A stretch of 64,000 nucleotides of DNA from contig CAZUGO010000012.1 of NCBI GenBank assembly GCA_964619935.1, positions 39,702 through 103,701 of the forward strand, given 5' to 3'. The DNA is from CAZUGO01 sp964619935 (GTDB lineage: Bacteria > Planctomycetota > Phycisphaerae > UBA1845 > CAIVHJ01). Each line of letters opens with the position of its first letter. The first letter of the stretch is position 1. The position numbers were made by a program, and so were the translations under genes. The notes under the pieces were generated by a model that was not told the DNA's origin, ran no database searches, and saw only the letters and a list, made by a program, of their open reading frames with translations. This document shows, piece by piece, positions 49,528 to 58,776 of the stretch.

Positions 49528-52500
49528 TCATCGACCGGTGGCCTGAATCCGACAGGGGGCCTCGACGCGATTGGTTCGCAGTTCGATGCGGAGTTCGGGG
49601 CAGCCGGCCTGGCGGATCTCGCCGGTCCGGGGATCCGTTTCGCTGATGTAGGCGTCGTTGCCGGGTCCGCCGAACACCGCGATCAATTGGCTATCCTGAA
49701 CGTAATCCAGCCGCTGCCCGGTGACATACCAGCGCTGATCCACCAGCACGACATCGCCGGAGGCCTGGAACTGCCGCAGTTGCCCGGTGCTCATCTCGCC
49801 GGCGCCGCGTGAGCCGCCGGACCGCCCCTGCAGGAACTCCACCAGCAGCCGCCGGGCCGAGAGGTCGGCGCGGCGGCCCAGATCATGGGCCCGCAGCAAT
49901 TCGACATCAGCCTCGCTGATGCCGGTGTCCTGTCGCAGCCGGTCGGTCAGTCGAACATACTGCCCGGAGCGATGCAGAAACGCCACCGGGTCGGCATTGG
50001 ACTCGAACTCGGCCACCCGCTGGCGATAGTCGTAGCGCATGAAGGTATCCCAGCCGACGCTCGTCTGGCTGGGCCCGTCGGCCCGGACGTCGCCCAGCAG
50101 CCCGGCGGGCGTGGGCTGCTGCTGGGCAACCGCCACGCGCTGCGGGTCGGGATAATCCTGAATGAGCAGTTGGCCGGCCCCTTCGACCAGCAGCATCTTG
50201 GACAACAGGTCGATCGCAATCCGCGGTCCCCACAATTCGGACCGGCTGCGCAGGCGGCCGTCCTCGCTGTCGCTGCGCGAGTCAAAACCGGCACTGCCTT
50301 CGGCGAGAATGTGTGTGGCTCGCTTGCCCAGGCCAGCGCGCCGCGACTCACCGTCGCCCCACAGGCGGTTGAGCCGGGCGACCTCCGGAGCGTACGGCCG
50401 CAGGAACCACATCCCGCCGGGGTCGCGGGGCGCCGCCGGCGGCGGAGCTGCATCGGCCAACCGGATGCGCATGACATCGCCGCGCAGCAGGTTGTTGCGG
50501 CTGTTGGCCACCACATCACCGTCGAACACCAGCAGATCGTCCTGCCCGCGCAAACGCATTTCGCGCTGCCAGCGGACCTCGATGGGTACGGGTTCGCGGG
50601 TTCGGCGACCATCAAGGTCTTCGTTGATGGCGAAGCGCACCCGGCCGGGACCGGGCACGTGCGCCCAGGAGCGGGCATCATCGAAGGTTACGGCCTGCCC
50701 TTCGATCTCGTACAGGCCCATTTTGACCCGGGCCTGCCGACCGGCCGGGCCCTCGATGTAGCCGTAGGTGATGGCCTGCCATTCGTCAAACGTGCAGTCC
50801 AGCCGCTCACCGGCAATATCCCAGTTCTGCAGCAGATCGATGATCTGGACCTCCCCATCTGCCCGGAGTCGCCGGATCATGGGCGCGTCACCGGTGACCC
50901 GACCCTGGTCATCGGTAGGCAGTTCTCCGAACTCGGCGTCCACCGTCCGCCGGGCGGTCAACCGCCGGTCGCGCTGGACCATGTCGATATCGTCAACCGC
51001 CAAGGCGCGTTTTGGAATGTTGCGGCCGGCCGCGTCGGGGGCAAAATGGACGGTCAGGTGCCGGCAGGTCAGAGCATCGCTGCGGGTCCGCAACCCAACG
51101 TCCTGGTCGCACTCCAGCCGTTCGAGCAACTGCCGCGGCGAGCGCTGCGTGTCGGTCGGCGTGCGAAACCAGGCGTCCACGGTCTGTCCGCGGAGTTGCA
51201 GTTCATCCATGACCACGTGGACGTCTCCGCGGCACAGCGCCCGCCGAGCCTCGCGATCCAGGGTCACCTGTGTGCTCGCGAGCAGCTTGAACTCAGGACC
51301 CACATCCACGGCAATGGGCACGCCCTCGGCACCGTCGAAGCGGGTGAATCCAGTTTCGCGGTGGTACTCCAGCCGGGCCCCGCGGGCCGAACCCGAACGA
51401 TCCATGACCACCACCGGCGCCCCGGTGGCCTCGAGGTGCTGCCGGGCGGGCTGGGCTTCAGCGCGGAGGTCATCGACCGCCTGGATCTCCAGGGCACCCG
51501 ACCAGGTCACCACCACCCGCGCGGGTTGCGGTGCCGGCGGCGGCGGTTCGGACGGAGCGCCCTCGGCGGCGGCCTCCGCCGGCGGAGCGACCGGCTCCGC
51601 GGGCGGCAAGGCCTCCTGGCCGGGGTTCAGATCCAAGAGCACGCCCAGGTGATCCGCCAGAATCCGACCCTGCTGCGACCCCTCCTGGCGGGCTTCGACG
51701 GTGCGGTCAAACTCGATCCGGTAGGTCAGGAACTTGGGGCCCTCCGGCCTCTCAGGCACCAGGTCGATCACGATGGTGTCCTCGTCTAGGATCTCCGGCG
51801 CGGCGGCCTCAGCCGGCGCAGCGGGTGCCGGAGGCGCCCCGACTGCGGGTGGCGCCGTGGTCTCGGCCGGCGCAGGTGCCGCCGGGCGGGGCTCCTCGGA
51901 GGCGGCCCACCCGCTGGACAATTCGAAGCCGGTCGCCGCGGTGTTGGTAAACACCAGTTCATCGCCCTGCTGCAGGTTGAGCGTTTCGATCCGCCCGCTG
52001 TCCTGGCTCCACTGGACGGCGAGCCCGCTACCAGTCAGCGTCATTTCGCGAGACTCGATGCGCACGTGGCCGGGGACCTCCAACCGTCCCAACTCGCGGT
52101 CGAACTTCATGTCGTCCATCCACAGCCGCACCTGTTGATCCTGAGCGGGCGGACGGGCGGACAGTTCCGGATTGTCCTGGCGCCAGGCAGCGGTCCGGCG
52201 ATCAATGTCGACGCGGACGTTGCCCTGGAAGCGACCTTTCTGCAAATCGATCTCGTCCACCCGTCCAGAGGTCAGCAGAGCCGTATCCGAACGAATGACC
52301 GCCTGCTGCCCCTTGTCCATGTAATAGGTGATGATCGGCTGTTGCACATGAAACTGGCGGCCGGCGCTGTCCACCTGCCGGGGGTGATGAAAACTCATGT
52401 GCAAGCGCTTGTGCAAGGTCTCCTTGTCGAGGATGGTGACTCCGGAGCGCTCGCTGGCCTGGACCCCGACGCCGTCGATGGTCATCCCGCCGGCGGGCGC

Positions 52501-52701
52501 CTGTTCGGCGAGGAACGCTGAATGAATGGAAGGCATCGGGCTGGGGGTCGCCGGGGCCTCGCCGACCGGCGGCACCGCCAGGCGATAGACCACGAAGAAC
52601 CCGCCGACGGCGGCCAGCGAGATGACCACCAGCGAGGCGGTCCGCAGCATTGAGCGGGCCGGTCGCCGATTGCGATTCACCATGCGCCGGCGGTTGCTCA
52701 T
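49528..52701 (-). CDS. Very large LptC/OstA-like LPS-export protein
   Basis: 1057 residues, about five times the size of E. coli LptC. Residues ~21-41 are a single membrane anchor (LRTASLVVISLAAVGGFFV). The remainder is predicted beta-rich, built of OstA/LptA-type strands. Recurrent segments are LEVPGHVRIESREMTLTG, LECDQDVGLRTRSDALTC and LVFDGDVVANSRNNLLRG, with acidic Pro/Ala linkers between them. It begins with a four-base ATGA overlap with kdsC, so LPS-sugar synthesis and LPS transport are co-expressed. Likely role: a periplasmic bridge that passes LPS from the inner membrane to LptD. Confidence 0.8.
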   Translation of the reverse strand: MSNRRRMVNRNRRPARSMLRTASLVVISLAAVGGFFVVYRLAVPPVGEAPATPSPMPSIHSAFLAEQAPAGGMTIDGVGVQASERSGVTILDKETLHKRLHMSFHHPRQVDSAGRQFHVQQPIITYYMDKGQQAVIRSDTALLTSGRVDEIDLQKGRFQGNVRVDIDRRTAAWRQDNPELSARPPAQDQQVRLWMDDMKFDRELGRLEVPGHVRIESREMTLTGSGLAVQWSQDSGRIETLNLQQGDELVFTNTAATGFELSSGWAASEEPRPAAPAPAETTAPPAVGAPPAPAAPAEAAAPEILDEDTIVIDLVPERPEGPKFLTYRIEFDRTVEARQEGSQQGRILADHLGVLLDLNPGQEALPPAEPVAPPAEAAAEGAPSEPPPPAPQPARVVVTWSGALEIQAVDDLRAEAQPARQHLEATGAPVVVMDRSGSARGARLEYHRETGFTRFDGAEGVPIAVDVGPEFKLLASTQVTLDREARRALCRGDVHVVMDELQLRGQTVDAWFRTPTDTQRSPRQLLERLECDQDVGLRTRSDALTCRHLTVHFAPDAAGRNIPKRALAVDDIDMVQRDRRLTARRTVDAEFGELPTDDQGRVTGDAPMIRRLRADGEVQIIDLLQNWDIAGERLDCTFDEWQAITYGYIEGPAGRQARVKMGLYEIEGQAVTFDDARSWAHVPGPGRVRFAINEDLDGRRTREPVPIEVRWQREMRLRGQDDLLVFDGDVVANSRNNLLRGDVMRIRLADAAPPPAAPRDPGGMWFLRPYAPEVARLNRLWGDGESRRAGLGKRATHILAEGSAGFDSRSDSEDGRLRSRSELWGPRIAIDLLSKMLLVEGAGQLLIQDYPDPQRVAVAQQQPTPAGLLGDVRADGPSQTSVGWDTFMRYDYRQRVAEFESNADPVAFLHRSGQYVRLTDRLRQDTGISEADVELLRAHDLGRRADLSARRLLVEFLQGRSGGSRGAGEMSTGQLRQFQASGDVVLVDQRWYVTGQRLDYVQDSQLIAVFGGPGNDAYISETDPRTGEIRQAGCPELRIELRTNRVEAPCRIQATGR

Positions 52702-53180
52702 AGCCGCACCCGGGCCAGCAGGTGGTCGACCACCTCGCGAACCGCGGCAGCCCCGCCCGGTGCGGCGGTAATCCAATCGGCCTGGTCTTTGACTTGCGGC
52801 GCCGCGTCGGCGACGGCCACTGCGAAGCCGCAGGCCTGCATCGCCGGAATGTCCGGCAGGTCATCGCCCACGTAGCAGACCTGCTCAGCAGCGATGGCCC
52901 AGGACTCCAGCAGATCGCTCAGGGCGGTGAGTTTGTCATCGCGTCCCTGGATCACGGCATCGACACCCAACTCGTCGGCCCGGCGGGCTACCATCGCCGA
53001 GTCCCGACCCGACAGAAAGGCCACGCGGAATCCGCGGGCCTTCCAGGCCTTGATGGCTGCCCCATCGCGGACGTGAAAGATCTTGGCGGTCTCGCCGGCG
53101 GCGGTATAGTACAACCGGCCATCGGTCAGCACGCCGTCGACATCGAGCACCAGGGCTCGGATCTGCTCAGGACCAGCCAC
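52698..53180 (-). CDS. kdsC: 3-deoxy-D-manno-octulosonate 8-phosphate phosphatase
   Basis: A 160-residue HAD phosphatase making free KDO. Motif I is LVLDVDGVLTDGRLYY (Asp13, Asp15), motif II VAFLSGRDS, with Lys in KTG-like position (GRDDKLTAL), and motif IV GDDLPDIPAM. The small cap-less form fits KdsC rather than larger HADs. GTG at 53180 has AGGAA five bases upstream; the longer frame from 53246 lacks support. It overlaps the LptC-like gene by four bases. Confidence 0.92.
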   Translation of the reverse strand: MAGPEQIRALVLDVDGVLTDGRLYYTAAGETAKIFHVRDGAAIKAWKARGFRVAFLSGRDSAMVARRADELGVDAVIQGRDDKLTALSDLLESWAIAAEQVCYVGDDLPDIPAMQACGFAVAVADAAPQVKDQADWITAAPGGAAAVREVVDHLLARVRL

Positions 53181-53293
53181 GGGATTCCTTTCACGAGATC
53201 GTCGATTGGCACCCTCCGGCCAGCGGCTGGGGCCAGACGAATGCATCCCAAGCTAGTGTATCCGGATCCAGGGGCATCACAAAGGCAGGCGGA

Positions 53294-53785
53294 TCAGGAA
53301 GCCGCGTGGACTTCAAGGAACTGCAGGTCATCAGCGGCGACGTCCAGCACGGCCACCGTCCGGACGGCGACCCGATACAAGGCCCCGGGGTTGATGATCC
53401 GGGTCCCGCCGCGCCGCTGATCGGCACGGCGGTGCGTGTGACCGTGCAGAACATAATCGAACCCCGAACGACAGACCTCGGAGAAGATCGACTCATGCCC
53501 GTGGCACACCGCCAGGCGCCGGCCGTCACCCTCGATGACCACCGGAGTGGACGCCGGCCAGTGTGCACCGCAGGCCTCAACCACGGCTCGGTCGCGCGGC
53601 CGCGGAATGTCCATGTTGCCCCACACAAACCACACTGGGAGCCCGGCGAGCACCTCGAGCGTTTCCAGGCCGCACAAGTCGCCGCAGTGCACGATGCCGT
53701 CGACTCCGGCGGCCCGAAACAAACCGACGGCGACGCCCACCGGATCCAACCGCCCGTGATTGTCCGAAAGGATGCCCAGTCTCAT
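53294..53785 (-). CDS. YfcE/MJ0936-type metallophosphodiesterase
   Basis: A 163-residue calcineurin-like phosphoesterase. The five metal motifs are ILSDNHG (Asp, His), VHCGDL (Asp), WGNMD (Asn), VCHGHE (His) and LHGHTHR (His). Size and motif spacing are those of the small YfcE group, which hydrolyses phosphodiesters such as cyclic nucleotides. It follows the hypothetical gene at 53824 on the same strand and precedes kdsC, but no link to LPS is shown. Confidence 0.88.
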   Translation of the reverse strand: MRLGILSDNHGRLDPVGVAVGLFRAAGVDGIVHCGDLCGLETLEVLAGLPVWFVWGNMDIPRPRDRAVVEACGAHWPASTPVVIEGDGRRLAVCHGHESIFSEVCRSGFDYVLHGHTHRRADQRRGGTRIINPGALYRVAVRTVAVLDVAADDLQFLEVHAAS

Positions 53786-53823
53786 CCGTCACACTCCCAG
53801 TCAGCCGAGACCGACCGGTGCAT

Positions 53824-54396
53824 CTAGTCGAAGCGGGCGACGGCGGCGATTTGGCCGGCCAGACGCTGCACCACCGGACCGCGCACGCCGGTCCCGATCA
53901 GCGCCAGCACGGCGGTCCCGAGCTTGGCGTCCCGGCACGCCACCAGCGTCACCGCACAGGGCACGCCGCTCAGGCTCAACTCGAAGCTCTCCATGACCGC
54001 CGGCCGGCCGCCGAAGCGGCAGGCCCGCGACGCCGCGGGCGGCGCCGCCGGCAAACCCAGGACCTTGGTGCGAACCTGTTCCAGGGCTTGAGCCGCGCTG
54101 CTGGTCGAGTCGGTCAGGAGCCCGGCGCCCAGATCGAATTCGCCGGCCGGTCGCCGCAGCGGACCCCGAAACCACTGCAGGAACCCGTCGGCGTCGTCCG
54201 ATGGCTTCCAGGCGGCCGGCAGCCGTACGCGGAAATGGGCGTCGATCCGGCGATCCGCATCGAGCAGGCTGCTGAGATGATGCTGCTTGCGGTAGACCAA
54301 TCCGGTGGACAAGGCAACGGTGATGATCAGCAGCACCCCGGCCGCGAGGAGCGTTCTGCCGCCGGTGGCCCGCTTCTGGGCGGAGTAGACTTCCAT
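53824..54396 (-). CDS. Single-pass membrane protein of unknown function
   Basis: A 190-residue protein with an N-terminal membrane anchor (TLLAAGVLLIITVALSTGLVY, ~16-36) and a soluble alpha/beta C-terminal domain (FRVRLPAAWKPSDDADGF onward). No family is recognised. ATG at 54396 is used; GTG two codons upstream is possible. It may be in an operon with the YfcE-like gene 38 bases downstream. Its role is unassigned. Confidence 0.55.
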   Translation of the reverse strand: MEVYSAQKRATGGRTLLAAGVLLIITVALSTGLVYRKQHHLSSLLDADRRIDAHFRVRLPAAWKPSDDADGFLQWFRGPLRRPAGEFDLGAGLLTDSTSSAAQALEQVRTKVLGLPAAPPAASRACRFGGRPAVMESFELSLSGVPCAVTLVACRDAKLGTAVLALIGTGVRGPVVQRLAGQIAAVARFD

Positions 54397-54725
54397 CCCC
54401 ACATGGTAGCGGTGGCCCGCAGCGAGCTCAAACGCTGCCGGCGCGATCGGTTGACGCCCTCTCGGCCAGCCCGTACATTGTGTCGTGGCTCAAGGTCGGC
54501 GCGGCGGTGATCCCCAGCACTCATCAGGGCTTTCTCCCAGAAGTCCATCGGGCGGGCGTCGGAGCGGTGGGAACAGGCCTGCCTGGATGACCAGCCCCGC
54601 CGGTCCCCGCGGCCTGGCGATCCGGCGCCGCCGGGTCATGGAATCCTGTTTCGCAGCGGTCCTGGACCCGATTGGTTGCGGGGATTGGCCCCAGCTCGAG
54701 AGGTCCTTTCTCGCAAACCCAACTC
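54397..54725. other. Intergenic stretch before DUF502, with a promoter
   Basis: No supported gene. A promoter lies at 54451-54479; the leader to the DUF502 ATG would be ~240 bases. Confidence 0.4.
54451..54479 (+). promoter_or_regulatory. Promoter candidate upstream of DUF502
   Basis: TTGACG, a 17-base spacer and TACATT. This is a good sigma-70 match, but ~245 bases from the nearest gene start, so its target is not certain. Confidence 0.45.
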
Positions 54726-55637
54726 ATGGCGTCCTCAAGTTTCAAGCGGTTGTTCATGAGAGGGCTGGCAGCGCTGCTGCCGACCATCGCGACCATTGCC
54801 CTGCTGGCCTGGGCCTTCGGATGGATCAACTCCCGGGTCGCGACGCCGATCACCGATTGGATCATCACCTGGCTGCCGGATCCTGAAGAGGTCCCGTGGT
54901 TTTTCAGCCGCCCGGTGCCGACCGATCCGCGGGTGGACGCCTTGCGCTACGGGCACCCGTTGGACGAGATCGACCCGCGCACCGGCGCCCAGCTCACCCT
55001 GGAATACAAGATCATCAACCACCCGGCCTGCTACAGCGACGATCCCGAGATCGCCAAGGCCGCCCGCCAGCGGCGGGCGCAAGCCATGTGGCACATTGCG
55101 TTTGCCAAGCTGAAGCTGAACGTCATCGGTTTTGCCATCGCCATTGTGATCGTGTATTTTGTGGGGTACTTTATTTCCGGCCTGCTGGGACGCTCGGTCT
55201 GGCAGATCGCGGAGTCGATGGTCTTACGGGTCCCGCTGATTCGCTCTGTCTATCCTAACATCAAGCAGGTCACAGACTTCCTGCTCGGAGATCGCCGGTT
55301 CGAGTTTGCCGGCGTGGTCGCGGCGGAGTACCCGCGAAAGGGGATCTGGTCGCTGGGTCTGGTGACCGGGCCGGGAATGCGGTCCATTCAGCGGCATTCC
55401 GGCGCCGAGATGGTCACGATTTTCATCCCCAGTTCACCCACACCGATCACGGGCTATACCATCACGGTGCCCCGATCGGACGTCATCGAACTTGCGTTGT
55501 CAATCGATGAGGCCCTAAGATTCACGATTAGCGGCGGCGTCATTAAGCCGCCGATTGAGGGCGGCCCGCCGGAGATGGCCCTGGGTGACGCCTCCGGCGC
55601 CGCCGGCCCCGTGGACGCCAAGAACCCGGATCTGTGA
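54726..55637 (+). CDS. DUF502 family membrane protein
   Basis: A 303-residue membrane protein of the DUF502 family. Two hydrophobic segments (LAALLPTIATIALLAWAFGW, ~12-31, and LNVIGFAIAIVIVYFVGYFI, ~130-152) flank a charged region. The rest is the conserved soluble part: LIRSVYPNIKQVTDFLLGD, FAGVVAAEYPRKGIWSLG and IFIPSSPTPITGYTITVP. The family is widespread in diderm bacteria and plants, with no settled function. ATG at 54726 starts MASSSFKRLF. Confidence 0.85.
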   Translation: MASSSFKRLFMRGLAALLPTIATIALLAWAFGWINSRVATPITDWIITWLPDPEEVPWFFSRPVPTDPRVDALRYGHPLDEIDPRTGAQLTLEYKIINHPACYSDDPEIAKAARQRRAQAMWHIAFAKLKLNVIGFAIAIVIVYFVGYFISGLLGRSVWQIAESMVLRVPLIRSVYPNIKQVTDFLLGDRRFEFAGVVAAEYPRKGIWSLGLVTGPGMRSIQRHSGAEMVTIFIPSSPTPITGYTITVPRSDVIELALSIDEALRFTISGGVIKPPIEGGPPEMALGDASGAAGPVDAKNPDL

Positions 55638-55742
55638 TCCGCTGGCGGCGGCTGGATCGGTTCCATGCCGCGGCCGGGCTGGGTCCGGCAGGCGGCGCCC
55701 GCGGACGTGCGAGTCAACGTGTTGCCTGGAGAGGAGGCTTTC

Positions 55743-56066
55743 TTGCAGATCTCGATCACAGAACGACATACGGCCGTTACCGACGCTGTCAAGGACTACG
55801 CCGCCGAGAAGGCCAACAAGCTGGTGAAGTATTATGATCGCATCAGCGCGATCGAAGTGATCCTGGACGGCGCTCAGGATCAGGGCACCGTCGAAATCAT
55901 CGTCAAGGCCGAAGGGACCGACGATTTTGTGGCGCGTGTCAGCAACGGCGATTTTCTTGCGGGCATCGACGTCGTGGTCTCCAAGCTGGAACGGCAGATC
56001 ACCAAGCACAAGGAACGGCACCGCAACCGCAAACACATGAGCAAGAATCCAGACAAACAAATCTGA
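55743..56066 (+). CDS. hpf: Ribosome hibernation promoting factor (short HPF/RaiA family)
   Basis: A 107-residue protein that inactivates 70S ribosomes or promotes dimerisation in stationary phase. The frame encodes the RaiA fold: QISITERHTAVTDAVKDYAA, KLVKYYDRISAIEVILDG and FVARVSNGDFLAGIDVVVSKL. The start is TTG at 55743, preceded at five bases by a perfect AGGAGG. Using an earlier start in the same frame would ignore that site. The length indicates the short form without the dimerisation tail. It is followed by ptsN, as in many proteobacterial rpoN loci. Confidence 0.9.
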   Translation: MQISITERHTAVTDAVKDYAAEKANKLVKYYDRISAIEVILDGAQDQGTVEIIVKAEGTDDFVARVSNGDFLAGIDVVVSKLERQITKHKERHRNRKHMSKNPDKQI

Positions 56067-56096
56067 CTCGCCCGACCGGGGCTGAACGGGATCTCG

Positions 56097-56570
56097 ATGA
56101 AACTATCAGAGTTCTTCGTCAAAGATTCGATCATTCCGGAGTTGGAATCCACCGATCGCAAGGGTGTGATCCGGGAGTTGGTGCAGTCGCTGGCGACGCA
56201 CCAGGCCATTGCTTCGGAGGATGTCGAGACGGTCACCAAGGCCGTCATTCAGCGTGAAAACCAGGGCAGCACCGGCTTCGGCAAAGGCGTCGCCGTACCG
56301 CACGCCAAGCCCAGTTGCGTGACCCGGGTGGTCGCGACCATCGGGCGGTCCAGCATGGGGGTCGACTTTGCCGCCTTGGATCGTGCTCCGGTGTACACGG
56401 TGGTCATCCTGCTGTCGCCGCCCTCCGAGGCGGACAATCACCTGGCGGCCATGACGAATATCTTTCGGCACCTGCAGAACGACAACTTTCGGCGGTTCCT
56501 GCGACAGGCCGATTCGGTGGAGAAAATCGCCGAACTCATCGACGAAGCCGAGGAAATCATCGGAGCCTGA
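56097..56570 (+). CDS. ptsN: PTS fructose/mannitol-type IIA protein (PtsN-like)
   Basis: A 157-residue phosphoacceptor. The active His69 lies in FGKGVAVPHAKP, the usual IIA-Ntr/fructose-IIA motif. The fold is completed by VVILLSPPSEADNHLAAMTN and by the C-terminal helix. It sits after hpf and before HPr and Enzyme I. No EIIB or EIIC is in the window, so the relay is probably regulatory rather than a transporter. Confidence 0.9.
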   Translation: MKLSEFFVKDSIIPELESTDRKGVIRELVQSLATHQAIASEDVETVTKAVIQRENQGSTGFGKGVAVPHAKPSCVTRVVATIGRSSMGVDFAALDRAPVYTVVILLSPPSEADNHLAAMTNIFRHLQNDNFRRFLRQADSVEKIAELIDEAEEIIGA

Positions 56571-56673
56571 GCAGTCAGACGGGCCGGATCGCGAGCGGCA
56601 CGCCCTCGAGGGGTTGACCCCGGTTTGCCGGCAGCCCGGTGCCCGATGGCGCAGCAACACCAGAGTGGCCGGC

Positions 56674-56943
56674 ATGGAGGTCTCAGAAATCGTCACCATC
56701 AGCAACGAGCAGGGACTCCACGCGCGCCCCATCATGCAGTTTGTGGATCTGGCCAATCGGTTCAAATCGGACGTCCGCCTCACCAAGGGGGATCAGGTGG
56801 TGGACGGCAAGAGCCCCATGGAGATCATGCTGCTGGAGGCGGTCTGCGGCACGCAACTGACCATCACCGCCACCGGACCGGACGCCCAACGCTCGCTGGG
56901 CGCATTGGTCGCCCTGGTCCAGCGCCAGTTCAAGGACGCATGA
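56674..56943 (+). CDS. ptsH: HPr phosphocarrier protein
   Basis: 89 residues. The phosphorylated His16 is in QGLHARPIMQF, and a Ser at position 47 is in DGKSPMEIMLLEAVCG, the region phosphorylated by HPr kinase. ATG at 56674 starts MEVSEIV. The order ptsN-ptsH-ptsI is a nitrogen-type PTS cassette. Ser47 suggests an HPr kinase may exist elsewhere in the genome. Confidence 0.92.
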   Translation: MEVSEIVTISNEQGLHARPIMQFVDLANRFKSDVRLTKGDQVVDGKSPMEIMLLEAVCGTQLTITATGPDAQRSLGALVALVQRQFKDA

Positions 56944-56979
56944 TCGCCGGCTGCAGCAGAACGTAGGCCAGGAAGATTC

Positions 56980-58722
56980 ATGGAAATCCGTAAGGGAATC
57001 GCGGTCTCACCGGGCATCGCCATGGCCGAGGCCATGGTTCTCGACGCCGAAGACTACCGCATCCCCACGCGCTACGTGGAGCCCGACCAGTTTGCGCACG
57101 AACTGGAACTCCTGCAACGAGCCATCGCCGCCTCCATCGAGGAACTCCAGGAGCAGCGCGACCAACTGGCGGTCAACTACGGCAACGACACCGCCGCCAT
57201 TTTTGATTTCCACATCGGGATCCTCAAGGATCCCAAGGTGCTCCGCGAACTCGAGGACCTGATTTCGGCAAAGTCCTGTTCGGCGGCCTACGCCACCAGC
57301 CGGGCCTTTCTCAGCCTGCAGCGGCGTTTCAGCAATCTGCGCGATCCCGTCTTCGCCCAGCGGGTCCGCGACGTCCAGGACATCGAGAAGCGGCTGCTGC
57401 GACACCTGGTCGGCGAGGAGCGCGAAGATCTCGAGCACCTGACCTCACCGGTGATCCTGGTGGCCCATGACCTGCCGCCGTCGTTGTGCGCCGGGCTGGA
57501 CCGGACCCACGTGGTCGGAGTGGCCACCGACGTCGGCGGGCTGACCTCGCACACCGCCATCGTGCTGCGGTCCATCGGGCTGCCGGCGGTGATTGGCTTG
57601 TCCGACTTCACCAACCAGGTCTCCGGCGGCGAGTTGATCGTGGTCGACGGCCGCCGGTCGCTGGTCATCGCCAACCCCGACCTGGACAGCATCCGCCGCT
57701 ATGAATCGGAGATCCGGCGGATCAGCGAGTTCACCGATGAACTGGTCGAACTGCGCGACCAGCCGGCGGTGACCCTCGACGGCGAGCAGGTCCAACTGAC
57801 CGGCAACATCGAGTTCCCCGAGGAGGCCGAGCAGTGTCTCCGCCGCGGTGCGTCGGGCATCGGGCTGTACCGCACCGAATACCTGTTCATTCGGGCCGAA
57901 TCCGAGCCCACCGAAGACCAGCAGTACCAGGCCTACACCACCGTGATCGAGGCCATGGGCGACCTGCCGGTGACCATCCGGACCATGGATCTGGGCGCTG
58001 ACAAGTACACCCAGACCAAGGCCTTCGAGCCCGAACGCAACCCGTTCCTGGGGCTCCGTTCGATCCGCTACTGCCTGCGCCACCTGGACTTCTTCAAGCG
58101 GCAGTTGCGGGCCATCCTGCGGGCGTCGGTGCACGGCAACATACGCATCATGTTCCCGCTGATCATCAACCTGATGGAGTTCCGGCAGGCCAAGATGGCC
58201 CTGTTCGACGCCATGGAGGACCTCGAGGAGGCCGGCGTCCCTTTTCGCAAGGGAATCCCCATCGGCATCATGATCGAGACCCCGGCGTCAGCCCTGATGT
58301 GCCAGGAGTTCGCCCGCGAGGTCGATTTCGCGAGCATCGGGACCAACGACCTGATCCAGTACACTCTGGCGGTGGATCGCAGCAACGAGCGTGTGGCCCC
58401 GCTGTTCACGGCCTCCCATCCGGCGATTCTGCGGCTGCTACGCGACATCATCGCCGCCTGCGACCAGGCGGGCGTGGATTGCAGTTTGTGTGGTGAAATT
58501 GCCGGAGAACCGCTGTACACTTTGTTACTGCTGGGTCTGGGATTGCGACAGTTTTCGATGGCATCCGGAGATATCCCGGAAATCAAGCAATTGATTCGAA
58601 GTACCAAAATATCTCACGCCAGAAGGGTGGCCCGTGAGGCGTTACGGTTGGATACCGACCGCCAGGTGCACAACTTTCTGCGCGACGAAACGCGGAAACT
58701 GCTGCCTCCCGAAGCGTTCTGA
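56980..58722 (+). CDS. ptsI: PTS Enzyme I, phosphoenolpyruvate-protein phosphotransferase
   Basis: 580 residues. The first domain autophosphorylates on His191 within VGGLTSHTAIVLRS. The PEP-binding C-terminal half has GIGLYRTEYLFI, FLGLRSIRYCL and the signature FASIGTNDLIQYTLAVDRSNERV near 455, ending with SLCGEIAGEP. Length and motif order match standard Enzyme I; no GAF domain is present as in PtsP. It is the last gene of the hpf-ptsN-ptsH-ptsI run. Confidence 0.95.
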   Translation: MEIRKGIAVSPGIAMAEAMVLDAEDYRIPTRYVEPDQFAHELELLQRAIAASIEELQEQRDQLAVNYGNDTAAIFDFHIGILKDPKVLRELEDLISAKSCSAAYATSRAFLSLQRRFSNLRDPVFAQRVRDVQDIEKRLLRHLVGEEREDLEHLTSPVILVAHDLPPSLCAGLDRTHVVGVATDVGGLTSHTAIVLRSIGLPAVIGLSDFTNQVSGGELIVVDGRRSLVIANPDLDSIRRYESEIRRISEFTDELVELRDQPAVTLDGEQVQLTGNIEFPEEAEQCLRRGASGIGLYRTEYLFIRAESEPTEDQQYQAYTTVIEAMGDLPVTIRTMDLGADKYTQTKAFEPERNPFLGLRSIRYCLRHLDFFKRQLRAILRASVHGNIRIMFPLIINLMEFRQAKMALFDAMEDLEEAGVPFRKGIPIGIMIETPASALMCQEFAREVDFASIGTNDLIQYTLAVDRSNERVAPLFTASHPAILRLLRDIIAACDQAGVDCSLCGEIAGEPLYTLLLLGLGLRQFSMASGDIPEIKQLIRSTKISHARRVAREALRLDTDRQVHNFLRDETRKLLPPEAF

Positions 58723-58776
58723 GTTCCGGCACGCGAGCCCGGAAGGCGCGATGGGCAGGCAGCGCAACGAAACCAC

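Noticed and set aside
58724..58744. Rho-independent terminator after ptsI
   Set aside because: TTCCGG and CCGGAA form a weak stem with a nine-base loop and no T run.
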